Source: Microbacterium oryzae (lineage in GTDB: Bacteria; Actinomycetota; Actinomycetes; Actinomycetales; Microbacteriaceae). From it: a DNA stretch of 64,000 nt. The translations under genes and the position numbers were made by a program. Position 1 is the first letter of the stretch. Every line of letters begins with the position of its first letter. The notes under the pieces were generated by a model, which worked only from the letters and a program-made list of their open reading frames with translations, did not search any database and was not told the DNA's origin. The DNA is taken from positions 434,001-498,000 of the forward strand of contig NZ_JAUEPM010000001.1 of the NCBI RefSeq assembly GCF_030406385.1. The letters are read 5' to 3'. This document shows, one piece after another, positions 16,081 through 23,072 of this stretch.

Positions 16081-17243
16081 GCCTCGCGGTCGTGAACATC
16101 GGCGACTCCCACAGTGGCGGCCTGCAGGGCGCCGCTATCGACGGCGACGCTCTCGTCGTCGAGCACGGCGTCATCACGTGGATCGGCTCGTCCTCCGACA
16201 TCGCCGTCGGCGACCACGAGGAGGTACTCGACGCGGGCGGCGCCACCGCCATCCCCGGCCTCATCGACAGCCATGTCCACACCACATTCGGTGATTACAC
16301 GCCTCGCCAGCAGACCATCGGCTTCCTCGACAGCTACCTTCATGGCGGGACGACCCGGGTCATCTCCGCCAGCGAAGTGCACGTGCCCGGACGTCCGACC
16401 GACGTCGTCGGAGTGAAGGCGCTGGCCGTCGCCGCATACAAGAGCTACGAGCACTACCGTCCCTCGGGCATGACCGTGCACGGCGGCTCCGTCATCCTCG
16501 AGCCCGGTCTCACGCGCACGGACTTCGAGGAGGTGCACGCCGCCGGCGTCCGGATGGCGAAGGGCGGCTTCGGAGCGTTCGCCGACGCCCGCGATTACAT
16601 TCCCGTGGTCGCCGATGCACGGGCTGCCGGCATCACCGTGATGTGCCACAGCGGTGGCGGCTCCATTCCGGGCAGCCGGGCGAAGATCAGCGCCGAGCTG
16701 CTTCTCGAGATGCGGCCGAACGTGGCCGGACACGTCAACGGCGGCCCGACCTCGCTCACCGCCGAGGAGAACGTCGCGATGGTCGAGCAGGGCGGCGATA
16801 TCGCCATGCAGCTCGTCCACGCCGGAAATCTGCGCTCGGCCATCCATCTCGCTGAGATGCTCCTCGCCCGCGACGAGCTCCACCGCATCCTCCTCGCCAC
16901 CGACACGCCCACCGGCACCGGGGTCATCCCGCTCGGCATGCTCCGCATCATCACCGAGCTGACCTCGCTCGGCCCGTTCACTCCACGCCAGGCGATATCG
17001 GCGTCGACCGGCAATGTGCCCCGCATCTACGGCATCCCGGGCGGCGTCCTCGAGGTCGGTGCCGCCGCCGACCTCGCCCTCGTCGACGCCCCGCTCGGCT
17101 CCGCCGCCGACAACGCGTTCGACGCGATCGCCCGCGGCGACATCCCCGCTGTCGCCGCCGTCGTCACCGAGGGCGTCGTCCGATTCACCAAGAGCCGCAA
17201 CACGCCACCGGCGCAGAAGCCCGCGGTGCTCCGCCATCCCTGA
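16077..17243 (+). CDS. Amidohydrolase superfamily protein, enamidase-like
   Basis: 388 residues. The metal site can be traced: H66-x-H68 in GLIDSHVHTTFGD, K162 (AKGGFG) as a possible bridging ligand, H191 (MCHSGGGSIPGS), H219 (VAGHVNGGPTSL) and D276 (LLATDTPTGTGVIPLGML). The blocks around H191, H219 and D276 resemble enamidase of the anaerobic nicotinate pathway, which opens a cyclic enamide (tetrahydro-6-oxonicotinate). Dihydropyrimidinase-type or imidazolonepropionase-type activity on another ring amide is possible. It overlaps the preceding DUF1185 gene by four bases. No signal peptide, so it is cytoplasmic. Confidence 0.85.
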   Translation: MSLAVVNIGDSHSGGLQGAAIDGDALVVEHGVITWIGSSSDIAVGDHEEVLDAGGATAIPGLIDSHVHTTFGDYTPRQQTIGFLDSYLHGGTTRVISASEVHVPGRPTDVVGVKALAVAAYKSYEHYRPSGMTVHGGSVILEPGLTRTDFEEVHAAGVRMAKGGFGAFADARDYIPVVADARAAGITVMCHSGGGSIPGSRAKISAELLLEMRPNVAGHVNGGPTSLTAEENVAMVEQGGDIAMQLVHAGNLRSAIHLAEMLLARDELHRILLATDTPTGTGVIPLGMLRIITELTSLGPFTPRQAISASTGNVPRIYGIPGGVLEVGAAADLALVDAPLGSAADNAFDAIARGDIPAVAAVVTEGVVRFTKSRNTPPAQKPAVLRHP

Positions 17244-17260
17244 CAGGAAATGAGAAGACA

Positions 17261-17935
17261 GTGACCGAAGGCATCCTGTTCTCGCAGATGACCCCTCGCT
17301 CCGAGGAGGTCGACCGGTTCAACAGCTGGTACGACGACGACCACATCCCGGCTCGCCTGGTGCTCCCCGGATTCCAGCGCGCGACCCGTTACGGGCCGCT
17401 CCCCGGCGAAGACGAGTTCCTCGCGGTCTACGAGGTCGACTCGCTCGACGCCTTCGCGACAGCGGGCTACCTCGACCTCAAGCGCGACCCCAGCGACGAG
17501 ACCACGTACATGCTCGGCCGCGTCTCCGGCTTCACGCGCTACCTCTGCGAGCTCCTCTCCGACACCGGCGACGTCTCCGGTGCGCAGTACCTCTCGGCCG
17601 TGGCGTTCGCCGTACCCGAGGAGGACCGCGCCGAGTTCGAGCACTGGTACGCCGATGAGCACGTGCCGATGCTCATGGCCGCGCCGGACTGGCTGCGCGT
17701 GCGCCGCTACCACGTCGTCGACGGGCAGGGCGGCCCGTGGACTCACATCGCCCTGCACGAACTCGCCTCGCTCGAGGTCATGGACTCCCCCGAGCGCGAA
17801 CGCGCCCGCTCCGGTCCGCTCCGCGCGCAGCTCGCCGATCGCGAGTGGTTCGGCCGCTCCGGGCGCTGGCTCTACCGCTCGCTGGGCGTGCGCACCCTAG
17901 AATCCCTCACCACCCCCGTCATCGCAGGAGAGTAA
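17261..17935 (+). CDS. Duplicated dimeric alpha/beta-barrel (EthD-like) protein, unknown function
   Basis: 224 residues made of two homologous halves. Repeat 1 has FNSWYDDDHIPARLVLPGFQ and repeat 2 has FEHWYADEHVPMLMAAPDWL, each with a W-Y-x-D-x-H-[IV]-P core followed by an aromatic strand. This is a single-chain version of the dimeric ferredoxin-like barrel seen in EthD, heme-degrading and cyclase-like proteins. The conserved Asp-His pairs could be catalytic. It sits 17 bp after the amidohydrolase, with AGGAAATGAG upstream of the GTG, and its stop directly abuts the next ATG. It may catalyse an isomerisation or decarboxylation in the pathway; that is inference. Confidence 0.7.
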   Translation: MTEGILFSQMTPRSEEVDRFNSWYDDDHIPARLVLPGFQRATRYGPLPGEDEFLAVYEVDSLDAFATAGYLDLKRDPSDETTYMLGRVSGFTRYLCELLSDTGDVSGAQYLSAVAFAVPEEDRAEFEHWYADEHVPMLMAAPDWLRVRRYHVVDGQGGPWTHIALHELASLEVMDSPERERARSGPLRAQLADREWFGRSGRWLYRSLGVRTLESLTTPVIAGE

Positions 17936-19138
17936 ATGGTTCAGGACACCGTCATCGTCGTCGGCGCCGGCCCCGTGGGCGCCGTCACCGCGCTCGCCGC
18001 CGCGCAGGCGGGTTTCCGCGTTGAACTCGTCGAGGCCAGTGCGGAGATCGACACGAGTCCCCGAGCGGCGACCTTCCATCCGTCGACGCTCGAGATGCTG
18101 GCGAGCCTCGGCATCATCGACGACTTCATTCGGCTGGGCCTCGTCGCCCGGTACTTCGATTACTGGGACAAGCCCGCCCGACGCCTGGTCGCTCGGATGG
18201 ATCACTCGATCCTCGCCGAAGAGACCGACTTCCCGTTCGTCGTGCAGACCGAGCAGCACAAGCTCGCGAACCTCGTCCTGTCCGAACTCGCGGCGCTGCC
18301 GAACGCGACCGTGCGCATGGGCACGCGCGTCCGCGCCCTGGAGCAGGACGACGAGGGCGTGACCGTGACCGTGGAGGGCGCCGCCGGCGAAGAGACGCTG
18401 CACGGCAGCTGGCTCGTGGGCGCGGATGGCGGGCGCAGCTTCGTTCGGAAGGCTCTGGACGTCGAGTTCGAGGGCTACACCTGGCCCGAGCGCTTTCTCG
18501 TCCTCACCACCCTGCACGACTTCGAGGTCACGCTCGGCTGCAGCTACCGCAGCTACTTCGCCGATCCGGGCGGATGGACGAACCTCTTCAAGGTCGCCGG
18601 CGACGACTACCAGGGCCGGTGGCGCGCGGTGTTCCCCGTTCCGGAGGACGAGAGCGACGAGGAGGCGCTCGGCGACGGATCGGTCGCGCGGCGCCTCGGT
18701 CCCCTGCTCGACGGCGCCCCCGACCAGGTGGTTCACCGGAACCTCTACCGCGTGCACCAGCGGGTTGCCGCGCGCTTCCGCGTGGGCCGGGTGTTCCTCG
18801 CCGGCGACGCCGCGCACGTCAACAACCCGATCGGCGGCCTCGGGCTGAACTGCGGCATTCACGACGCCATGGAGTTGGTGGAGTCGTTGCAGCAGGCGGA
18901 CGGCGCGAACGACGACGTGCTCGAGCGATACGAGCGGCGGCGACGCCAGCTCAACATCGAATTCGTCCAGCAGCAGACGATCGACAACAAGCGGCGCCTC
19001 GAGGAGACCGACCCCGAGGTCCGAGCCGCGCGCCTCGACGAGCTGGCCGCCATCGCCGCCGATCCCGAGCGCATGCGGGCGTTCCTGCGGCGCACGTCGC
19101 TGCTGGATTCCGTCGCCAAGTCCCGCGCCACGGCGTGA
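17936..19138 (+). CDS. FAD-dependent monooxygenase (aromatic-ring hydroxylase type)
   Basis: 400 residues, group A flavoprotein monooxygenase. The FAD/ADP-binding GAGPVG is at 10-15, the DG motif is in WLVGADGGRSFVRK and the GD motif in RVFLAGDAAHVNNPIGGLGLNCGIHDA. Closest in type to 3-(3-hydroxyphenyl)propionate or pyridine-ring hydroxylases; the extra C-terminal thioredoxin-like domain of some phenol hydroxylases is absent. It would use NAD(P)H and O2 to hydroxylate the ring substrate. It begins one base after the stop of the preceding gene, with GGAG upstream. Last gene of the catabolic operon, followed by a terminator. Confidence 0.9.
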   Translation: MVQDTVIVVGAGPVGAVTALAAAQAGFRVELVEASAEIDTSPRAATFHPSTLEMLASLGIIDDFIRLGLVARYFDYWDKPARRLVARMDHSILAEETDFPFVVQTEQHKLANLVLSELAALPNATVRMGTRVRALEQDDEGVTVTVEGAAGEETLHGSWLVGADGGRSFVRKALDVEFEGYTWPERFLVLTTLHDFEVTLGCSYRSYFADPGGWTNLFKVAGDDYQGRWRAVFPVPEDESDEEALGDGSVARRLGPLLDGAPDQVVHRNLYRVHQRVAARFRVGRVFLAGDAAHVNNPIGGLGLNCGIHDAMELVESLQQADGANDDVLERYERRRRQLNIEFVQQQTIDNKRRLEETDPEVRAARLDELAAIAADPERMRAFLRRTSLLDSVAKSRATA

Positions 19139-19141
19139 CCC

Positions 19142-19182
19142 GCGCGGTCGGGTCGTCCCGTCACACGACGAGCCGACCGCGC
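19142..19182. terminator. Bidirectional terminator
   Basis: 16-bp arms (19142-19157 and 19167-19182) with one mismatch and a 9-base loop, between the convergent monooxygenase and fucosidase genes. Confidence 0.7.
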
Positions 19183-19186
19183 CCCG

Positions 19187-20521
19187 TCACCGCAGCGGGA
19201 ACGCGACGTGCACGGGTCCGGCCGCGAGCACGCGCAGGGCGATCCCGTGCGCGCCCCGGACGATCTCCGCGCCCTGGCACTCCGTGCCGTCGAGGTGCAC
19301 CCGGTCGAGGTCGACGTCCAGCGGCACGCTGGCGCCGATCGGGCCGTCCGCGAACGCGTGCGCCCGGCCATCCCGCCGCGTCCAGCGCACCCACGGCTCA
19401 TCCGACGGCCGTGCGATCTCCGGGTCGAGCACGTGGGAGCCGAAGACGCCGTCGCCGTGCGCCGCGTTCCAGGACCCGAGCTCCTCCAGGGTACGGCGCT
19501 GCAGCGACGTCACCTCACCCGCAGCGGTGAGGCCGATGTTGAGCAGCAGGTTGCCGCCGCGCGAGACGACGTCGACGAAGTGCCGGATGGCCGTGCGCCC
19601 GTCGAGCGAGTGCCTCTCGTCCTCGAGGCGGTTGTGCCCGAAGGAGAAGCCCACGCCGCGCGTGTGCTCCCACATCTCCGCCGTCTGGGCAACCCTCCCC
19701 TCCTCGTACTCGCTGGTGCGGAAGTCCCAGTGGGTGAGGCCGAACCGGTCGTTCACCACCCCGTCGGGCGCGGCGGCGTAGAACCGGTCGAAGAGATCGA
19801 CGAGGCTCTTCCCGCCCTCTGCCTTGCCCGCGTCGGGCCACTCGATGTCGCCCCACAGCACGTCCGGGCGGTACCGCTCGATGAGGTCGACGACGTGGTC
19901 GTAGGCGTAGTCGGCATAGGCGCGATCCACCGGCCGCACGGAGTCGTCGACCGGTCCGGTGATGGGCTCGCGTCGGTCGTACCACCAGTCGAGGCCGCCT
20001 GAGTAGTAGAGCCCGAAACGAACCCCGTGCCGCTGCGCCGCCTCGCGGAACTCGCCCAGGAGGTCGCGGCGGGGGCCGCGTCGGACCGTGTTGCGGTCCC
20101 CCGTGCCCGGCGCGTCCCACAGGGTCACGCCGTCGTGATGCTTGGCGGTGGGGACGAAGTAGCGCGCTCCCGCCCTCGACACGAGGTCCATCACGGCGTC
20201 CGCGTCGAAGCGCTCCGCCCGCCAGCGGTCGAGGAAGGCGTCGTACGGAGCGCCGCCGTGGACATCCTGATGGTGAGTCCATGCGGGGCTCCCCACGATG
20301 CGCATCGTGTTCGCGTACCACTCGGCGTAGGGATTGTGCGCCATCCAGTGCGCGTGGTCGAAGGCGCCGAGCGGTCCGATGGGCTCCGCCCACGCCGGAA
20401 CGGCGTACGGCCCCCAGTGCACGAAGATCCCGAGCTTGGCGTCGCGGAACCAGGCCGGCGTCTCGCGGGCGAACCGCTCATAGGGCGCCGGCCGCACCGG
20501 GTCCTGCTCGAACATGGCCAT
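19187..20521 (-). CDS. Alpha-L-fucosidase (GH29 family), cytoplasmic
   Basis: 444 residues. The GH29 hallmarks are present: FRDAKLGIFVHWGPYAVPAW near the start, TAKHHDGVTLWDAP near 125-138, and D225 in RPDVLWGDIEWPD as the candidate nucleophile. GNLLLNIGLTAAGE and a small C-terminal beta domain follow. There is no signal peptide, so substrates must be imported as oligosaccharides or glycosides. Start: ATG at 20521 (MAMFEQD) with GGGGG just upstream; ATG at 20515 is possible. Divergent from a fumarylacetoacetate-hydrolase-family gene. Confidence 0.9.
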   Translation of the reverse strand: MAMFEQDPVRPAPYERFARETPAWFRDAKLGIFVHWGPYAVPAWAEPIGPLGAFDHAHWMAHNPYAEWYANTMRIVGSPAWTHHQDVHGGAPYDAFLDRWRAERFDADAVMDLVSRAGARYFVPTAKHHDGVTLWDAPGTGDRNTVRRGPRRDLLGEFREAAQRHGVRFGLYYSGGLDWWYDRREPITGPVDDSVRPVDRAYADYAYDHVVDLIERYRPDVLWGDIEWPDAGKAEGGKSLVDLFDRFYAAAPDGVVNDRFGLTHWDFRTSEYEEGRVAQTAEMWEHTRGVGFSFGHNRLEDERHSLDGRTAIRHFVDVVSRGGNLLLNIGLTAAGEVTSLQRRTLEELGSWNAAHGDGVFGSHVLDPEIARPSDEPWVRWTRRDGRAHAFADGPIGASVPLDVDLDRVHLDGTECQGAEIVRGAHGIALRVLAAGPVHVAFPLR

Positions 20522-20602
20522 CCCCCGCGAGTGTAGACACCCGGGGTAGTGTCGATCAACGCGGCCGCATGCGCGCGGCTCCCTCGACGAAGCAGGAGAA
20601 AC

Positions 20603-21463
20603 ATGAAGCTCGCCCGTCTCGGAGCCGTCGGATCGGAGATCCCCGTCCTGGTCGAGGGCGACCGCCACTTCGATCTGCGTCCGCTCACCACCGACATCGA
20701 CGGCGGCTTCCTAGCCGGCGGCTTCCGCGACCGGATCGCCGCGGCACGAGACGCCGGCGAGCTGCCCGAGCTCCCCGATGCGGGTGCACTCCGTGTCGGT
20801 GCGCCGATCGCGCGCCCGGGCGCGGTGATCTGCATCGGCATGAACTACGTCGCGCACGCGGCGGAGTCGGGCGCCGAGCCGCCGGAGATCCCCATCATCT
20901 TCCTGAAGACCCCGAACACCGTGGTCGGTCCGAACGATGACGTCGTCATCCCTCGCGGCAGCGAGAAGACCGACTGGGAGGTCGAGCTCGGCATCGTGAT
21001 CGGCAAGCGCGCCGCATACCTCGACTCCCCCGCCGAGTCGCTCGACCACATCGCCGGGTTCGTCCTGGCCAACGACGTGTCGGAGCGCGCTTTCCAGATG
21101 GAGGTGTCGGGCGGGCAGTGGTCGAAGGGCAAGATCTCCTTCGGTTTCAACCCCACCGGCCCCTGGCTGGTGACCCCGGACGAGGTCGACCCCGCGAACG
21201 TGGGTCTTCGCAGCTTCGTCAACGGCGAGCCCCGGCAGGACTCGAGCACGAGCGACATGGTCTTCGACGTCGTGCACATCGTGCACCACCTGTCGCAGTT
21301 CGCGACGCTGGAGCCGGGCGACCTCATCCTCACCGGCACCCCGGCGGGCGTCGCACTCTCGGGCAGATACCCGTACCTGCGGGCGGGCGATGTCGTCGAG
21401 CTCGAGGCCGACGGTCTCGGTCGCCAGCGGCAGGAGCTCGTGGCCTGGGAGGCCGCGAGGTGA
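20603..21463 (+). CDS. Fumarylacetoacetate hydrolase family protein (possible diketo-deoxy-sugar acid hydrolase)
   Basis: 286 residues. The C-terminal FAH domain begins at VICIGMNYVAHAAESG. Metal ligands are visible as the glutamates in DWEVELGIVIG and the aspartate in LANDVSERAFQ; the GDLILTGTPAGVAL loop follows. The IPRGSEKTDWEVELG and NDVSERAFQ patterns resemble 2,4-diketo-3-deoxy-L-fuconate or -rhamnonate hydrolases of non-phosphorylated sugar pathways. Next to an alpha-L-fucosidase, this suggests L-fucose breakdown, but no other fuconate-pathway gene is in the window. A role with the catabolic island just upstream is the alternative. GGAG precedes the ATG. Confidence 0.85.
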   Translation: MKLARLGAVGSEIPVLVEGDRHFDLRPLTTDIDGGFLAGGFRDRIAAARDAGELPELPDAGALRVGAPIARPGAVICIGMNYVAHAAESGAEPPEIPIIFLKTPNTVVGPNDDVVIPRGSEKTDWEVELGIVIGKRAAYLDSPAESLDHIAGFVLANDVSERAFQMEVSGGQWSKGKISFGFNPTGPWLVTPDEVDPANVGLRSFVNGEPRQDSSTSDMVFDVVHIVHHLSQFATLEPGDLILTGTPAGVALSGRYPYLRAGDVVELEADGLGRQRQELVAWEAAR

Positions 21464-21517
21464 GCCGACGAGAGGCCGCGGCGGCCCGCGCGATCAGGGC
21501 CTCGACCGCAGACGGCG

Positions 21518-21590
21518 TCCCCCCACTGGGATTCGAACCCAGACTGAAGCGAGTTTAAGTCGCCTGCCTCTGCCGTTGGGCTATGGGGGG
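21518..21590 (-). tRNA. tRNA-Leu (anticodon UAA), short variable arm
   Basis: A 73-base cloverleaf: acceptor CCCCCCA/TGGGGGG, D arm GCC/GGC, anticodon arm GGCGA-CTTAAAC-TCGCT giving anticodon TAA, T arm CTGGG-TTCGAAT-CCCAG and discriminator A. The variable region is only five bases (TCAGT), class I in shape, whereas leucine tRNAs normally have a long variable arm. The 3' CCA is not encoded. UUA codons are very rare in such GC-rich genomes. Confidence 0.85.
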
Positions 21591-21599
21591 CTGCGGATG

Positions 21600-21635
21600 G
21601 CGAAGGCCGCCACCGAGATCGGTGACGGCCTTCGC
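21600..21635. terminator. Terminator between ndh and tRNA-Leu
   Basis: 17-base arms starting GCGAAGGCCG with one C-A mismatch and a 2-base apex, just after the ndh stop. Confidence 0.65.
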
Positions 21636-21652
21636 GCGCACGTGAGCGGCGG

Positions 21653-23038
21653 TTACTTCGCCGCGACCGCGGCCGGCACCGCGGCGGCGGGAGCGGGCTG
21701 CTCCTCCACCTTCGGCTTCGGGCGCGACGCGTAGGTCTCGAAGAACACGCGGGGCGTCTGCGTCGTGCCGAGCTGGACGGTGTCGCGACCGAGGAAGAAG
21801 TTGAGCACCCATCCCCAGATGACACGCCACTTGCGCTCCCACGAGGGCATCGCGAGGCCGTGGTAGCCGCGATGCGCGACCCAGGCGACGAAGCCCTTGA
21901 GGGCGATCTTGCCCGACTGGAAGGCACCGTTGTAGAGACCGAGGCCGGCGACGGCGCCGAGGTTCTTGTGCACGTAGTCGACAGGAGCCTCGCCGCGGAT
22001 CACCGCCACGAGGTTCTTCGCAAGGCGCTTGGCCTGACGCACGGCGTGCTGCGCGTTCGGCACGCACATGCCGCCGACGCCGCCACCGGTGAGATCGGGC
22101 ACGGCCGCCACGTCGCCGGCGGTCCAGGCGCCCTCGACGACGTTGCCGTCGGCATCCACGACGCGCAGGTCGGCCTGCGCGCTGATGCGGCCGCGGGCCT
22201 CCTTGGGCAGGTCGCCGCCATTGACGACGATCGGGTTCGCCATGACGCCGGCGGTCCAGATGATCAGGTCGGTCTCGTAGGCCTCGCCGGTCGAGACCTC
22301 GACGCGGCCGTCGACGGCCGACGTGACCTGCGTGTCGAGGTGCACGTGCGCGCCGCGCTTGGCGAGGTCCTTGAGCACCCACTCGCTCGTCTCGAGCGAG
22401 ACCTCGGGCATGATGCGGCCCATGGCCTCGATGAGGTGGAAGTGCGTCTCGTCGAAGGTGATCTCCGGGAACTTCTCGAGCAGCGAGTTCGCGAGCGAGC
22501 GCAGTTCGGCGAAGGTCTCGATGCCGGCGAATCCGCCGCCGACGACCACGGTCGTCAGGAGCCGCTTGCGGAGCGGGTTGTCCTTAGAGAGGGCAGCGGC
22601 CTTCTCGAAGTTGCCGATGAGGGTGTCGCGCACCGCGACGGCCTCCTCGATCGACTTCATGCCGATCGCGTTGTCGGCGATGCCCGGGATCGGGAACGTG
22701 CGCGACACCGAGCCCGCGGTCACGACGATCTGGTCGTAGTGGTACTCCCAGGGCTCGCCGCCCTCGGGGGTGATCGTGGCCGTCTTGTTCGCGTGGTCGA
22801 TTCCCGTGACCTTCGCGGTGACGAGCTTCGTGCGCTTGAGGTGGCGGCGGTGCGAGACGACCGCGTGGCGGGGCTCGATCGAGCCGGCGGCCACCTCGGG
22901 AAGGAAGGGCAGGTACGTCATGTACGGAAGCGGGTCGACCATGACGACCTCCGCCTCCCCACGACGCAGGTGCTTCTCGAGCTTCCACGCGGTGTAGAAC
23001 CCCGCGTATCCGCCGCCGACGATGAGAATCTTGGGCAC
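21653..23038 (-). CDS. ndh: Type II NADH dehydrogenase (NDH-2)
   Basis: 461 residues. Two Rossmann motifs: GGGYAGFYTA at 8-17 (FAD) and VVVGGGFAGIETFAE near 165 (NADH). The quinone-site segment AQHAVRQAKRLAKN and the C-terminal membrane-facing helix (WRVIWGWVLNFFLG) are present. It transfers electrons from NADH to the quinone pool without pumping protons. GTG start with AAGGAG ten bases upstream. The Ala/Pro/Val-rich tail after about 435 is poorly conserved. Confidence 0.93.
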   Translation of the reverse strand: MPKILIVGGGYAGFYTAWKLEKHLRRGEAEVVMVDPLPYMTYLPFLPEVAAGSIEPRHAVVSHRRHLKRTKLVTAKVTGIDHANKTATITPEGGEPWEYHYDQIVVTAGSVSRTFPIPGIADNAIGMKSIEEAVAVRDTLIGNFEKAAALSKDNPLRKRLLTTVVVGGGFAGIETFAELRSLANSLLEKFPEITFDETHFHLIEAMGRIMPEVSLETSEWVLKDLAKRGAHVHLDTQVTSAVDGRVEVSTGEAYETDLIIWTAGVMANPIVVNGGDLPKEARGRISAQADLRVVDADGNVVEGAWTAGDVAAVPDLTGGGVGGMCVPNAQHAVRQAKRLAKNLVAVIRGEAPVDYVHKNLGAVAGLGLYNGAFQSGKIALKGFVAWVAHRGYHGLAMPSWERKWRVIWGWVLNFFLGRDTVQLGTTQTPRVFFETYASRPKPKVEEQPAPAAAVPAAVAAK

Positions 23039-23072
23039 GTGTAACAGACTCCTTGAGTTGTTGTCCTGCTGG

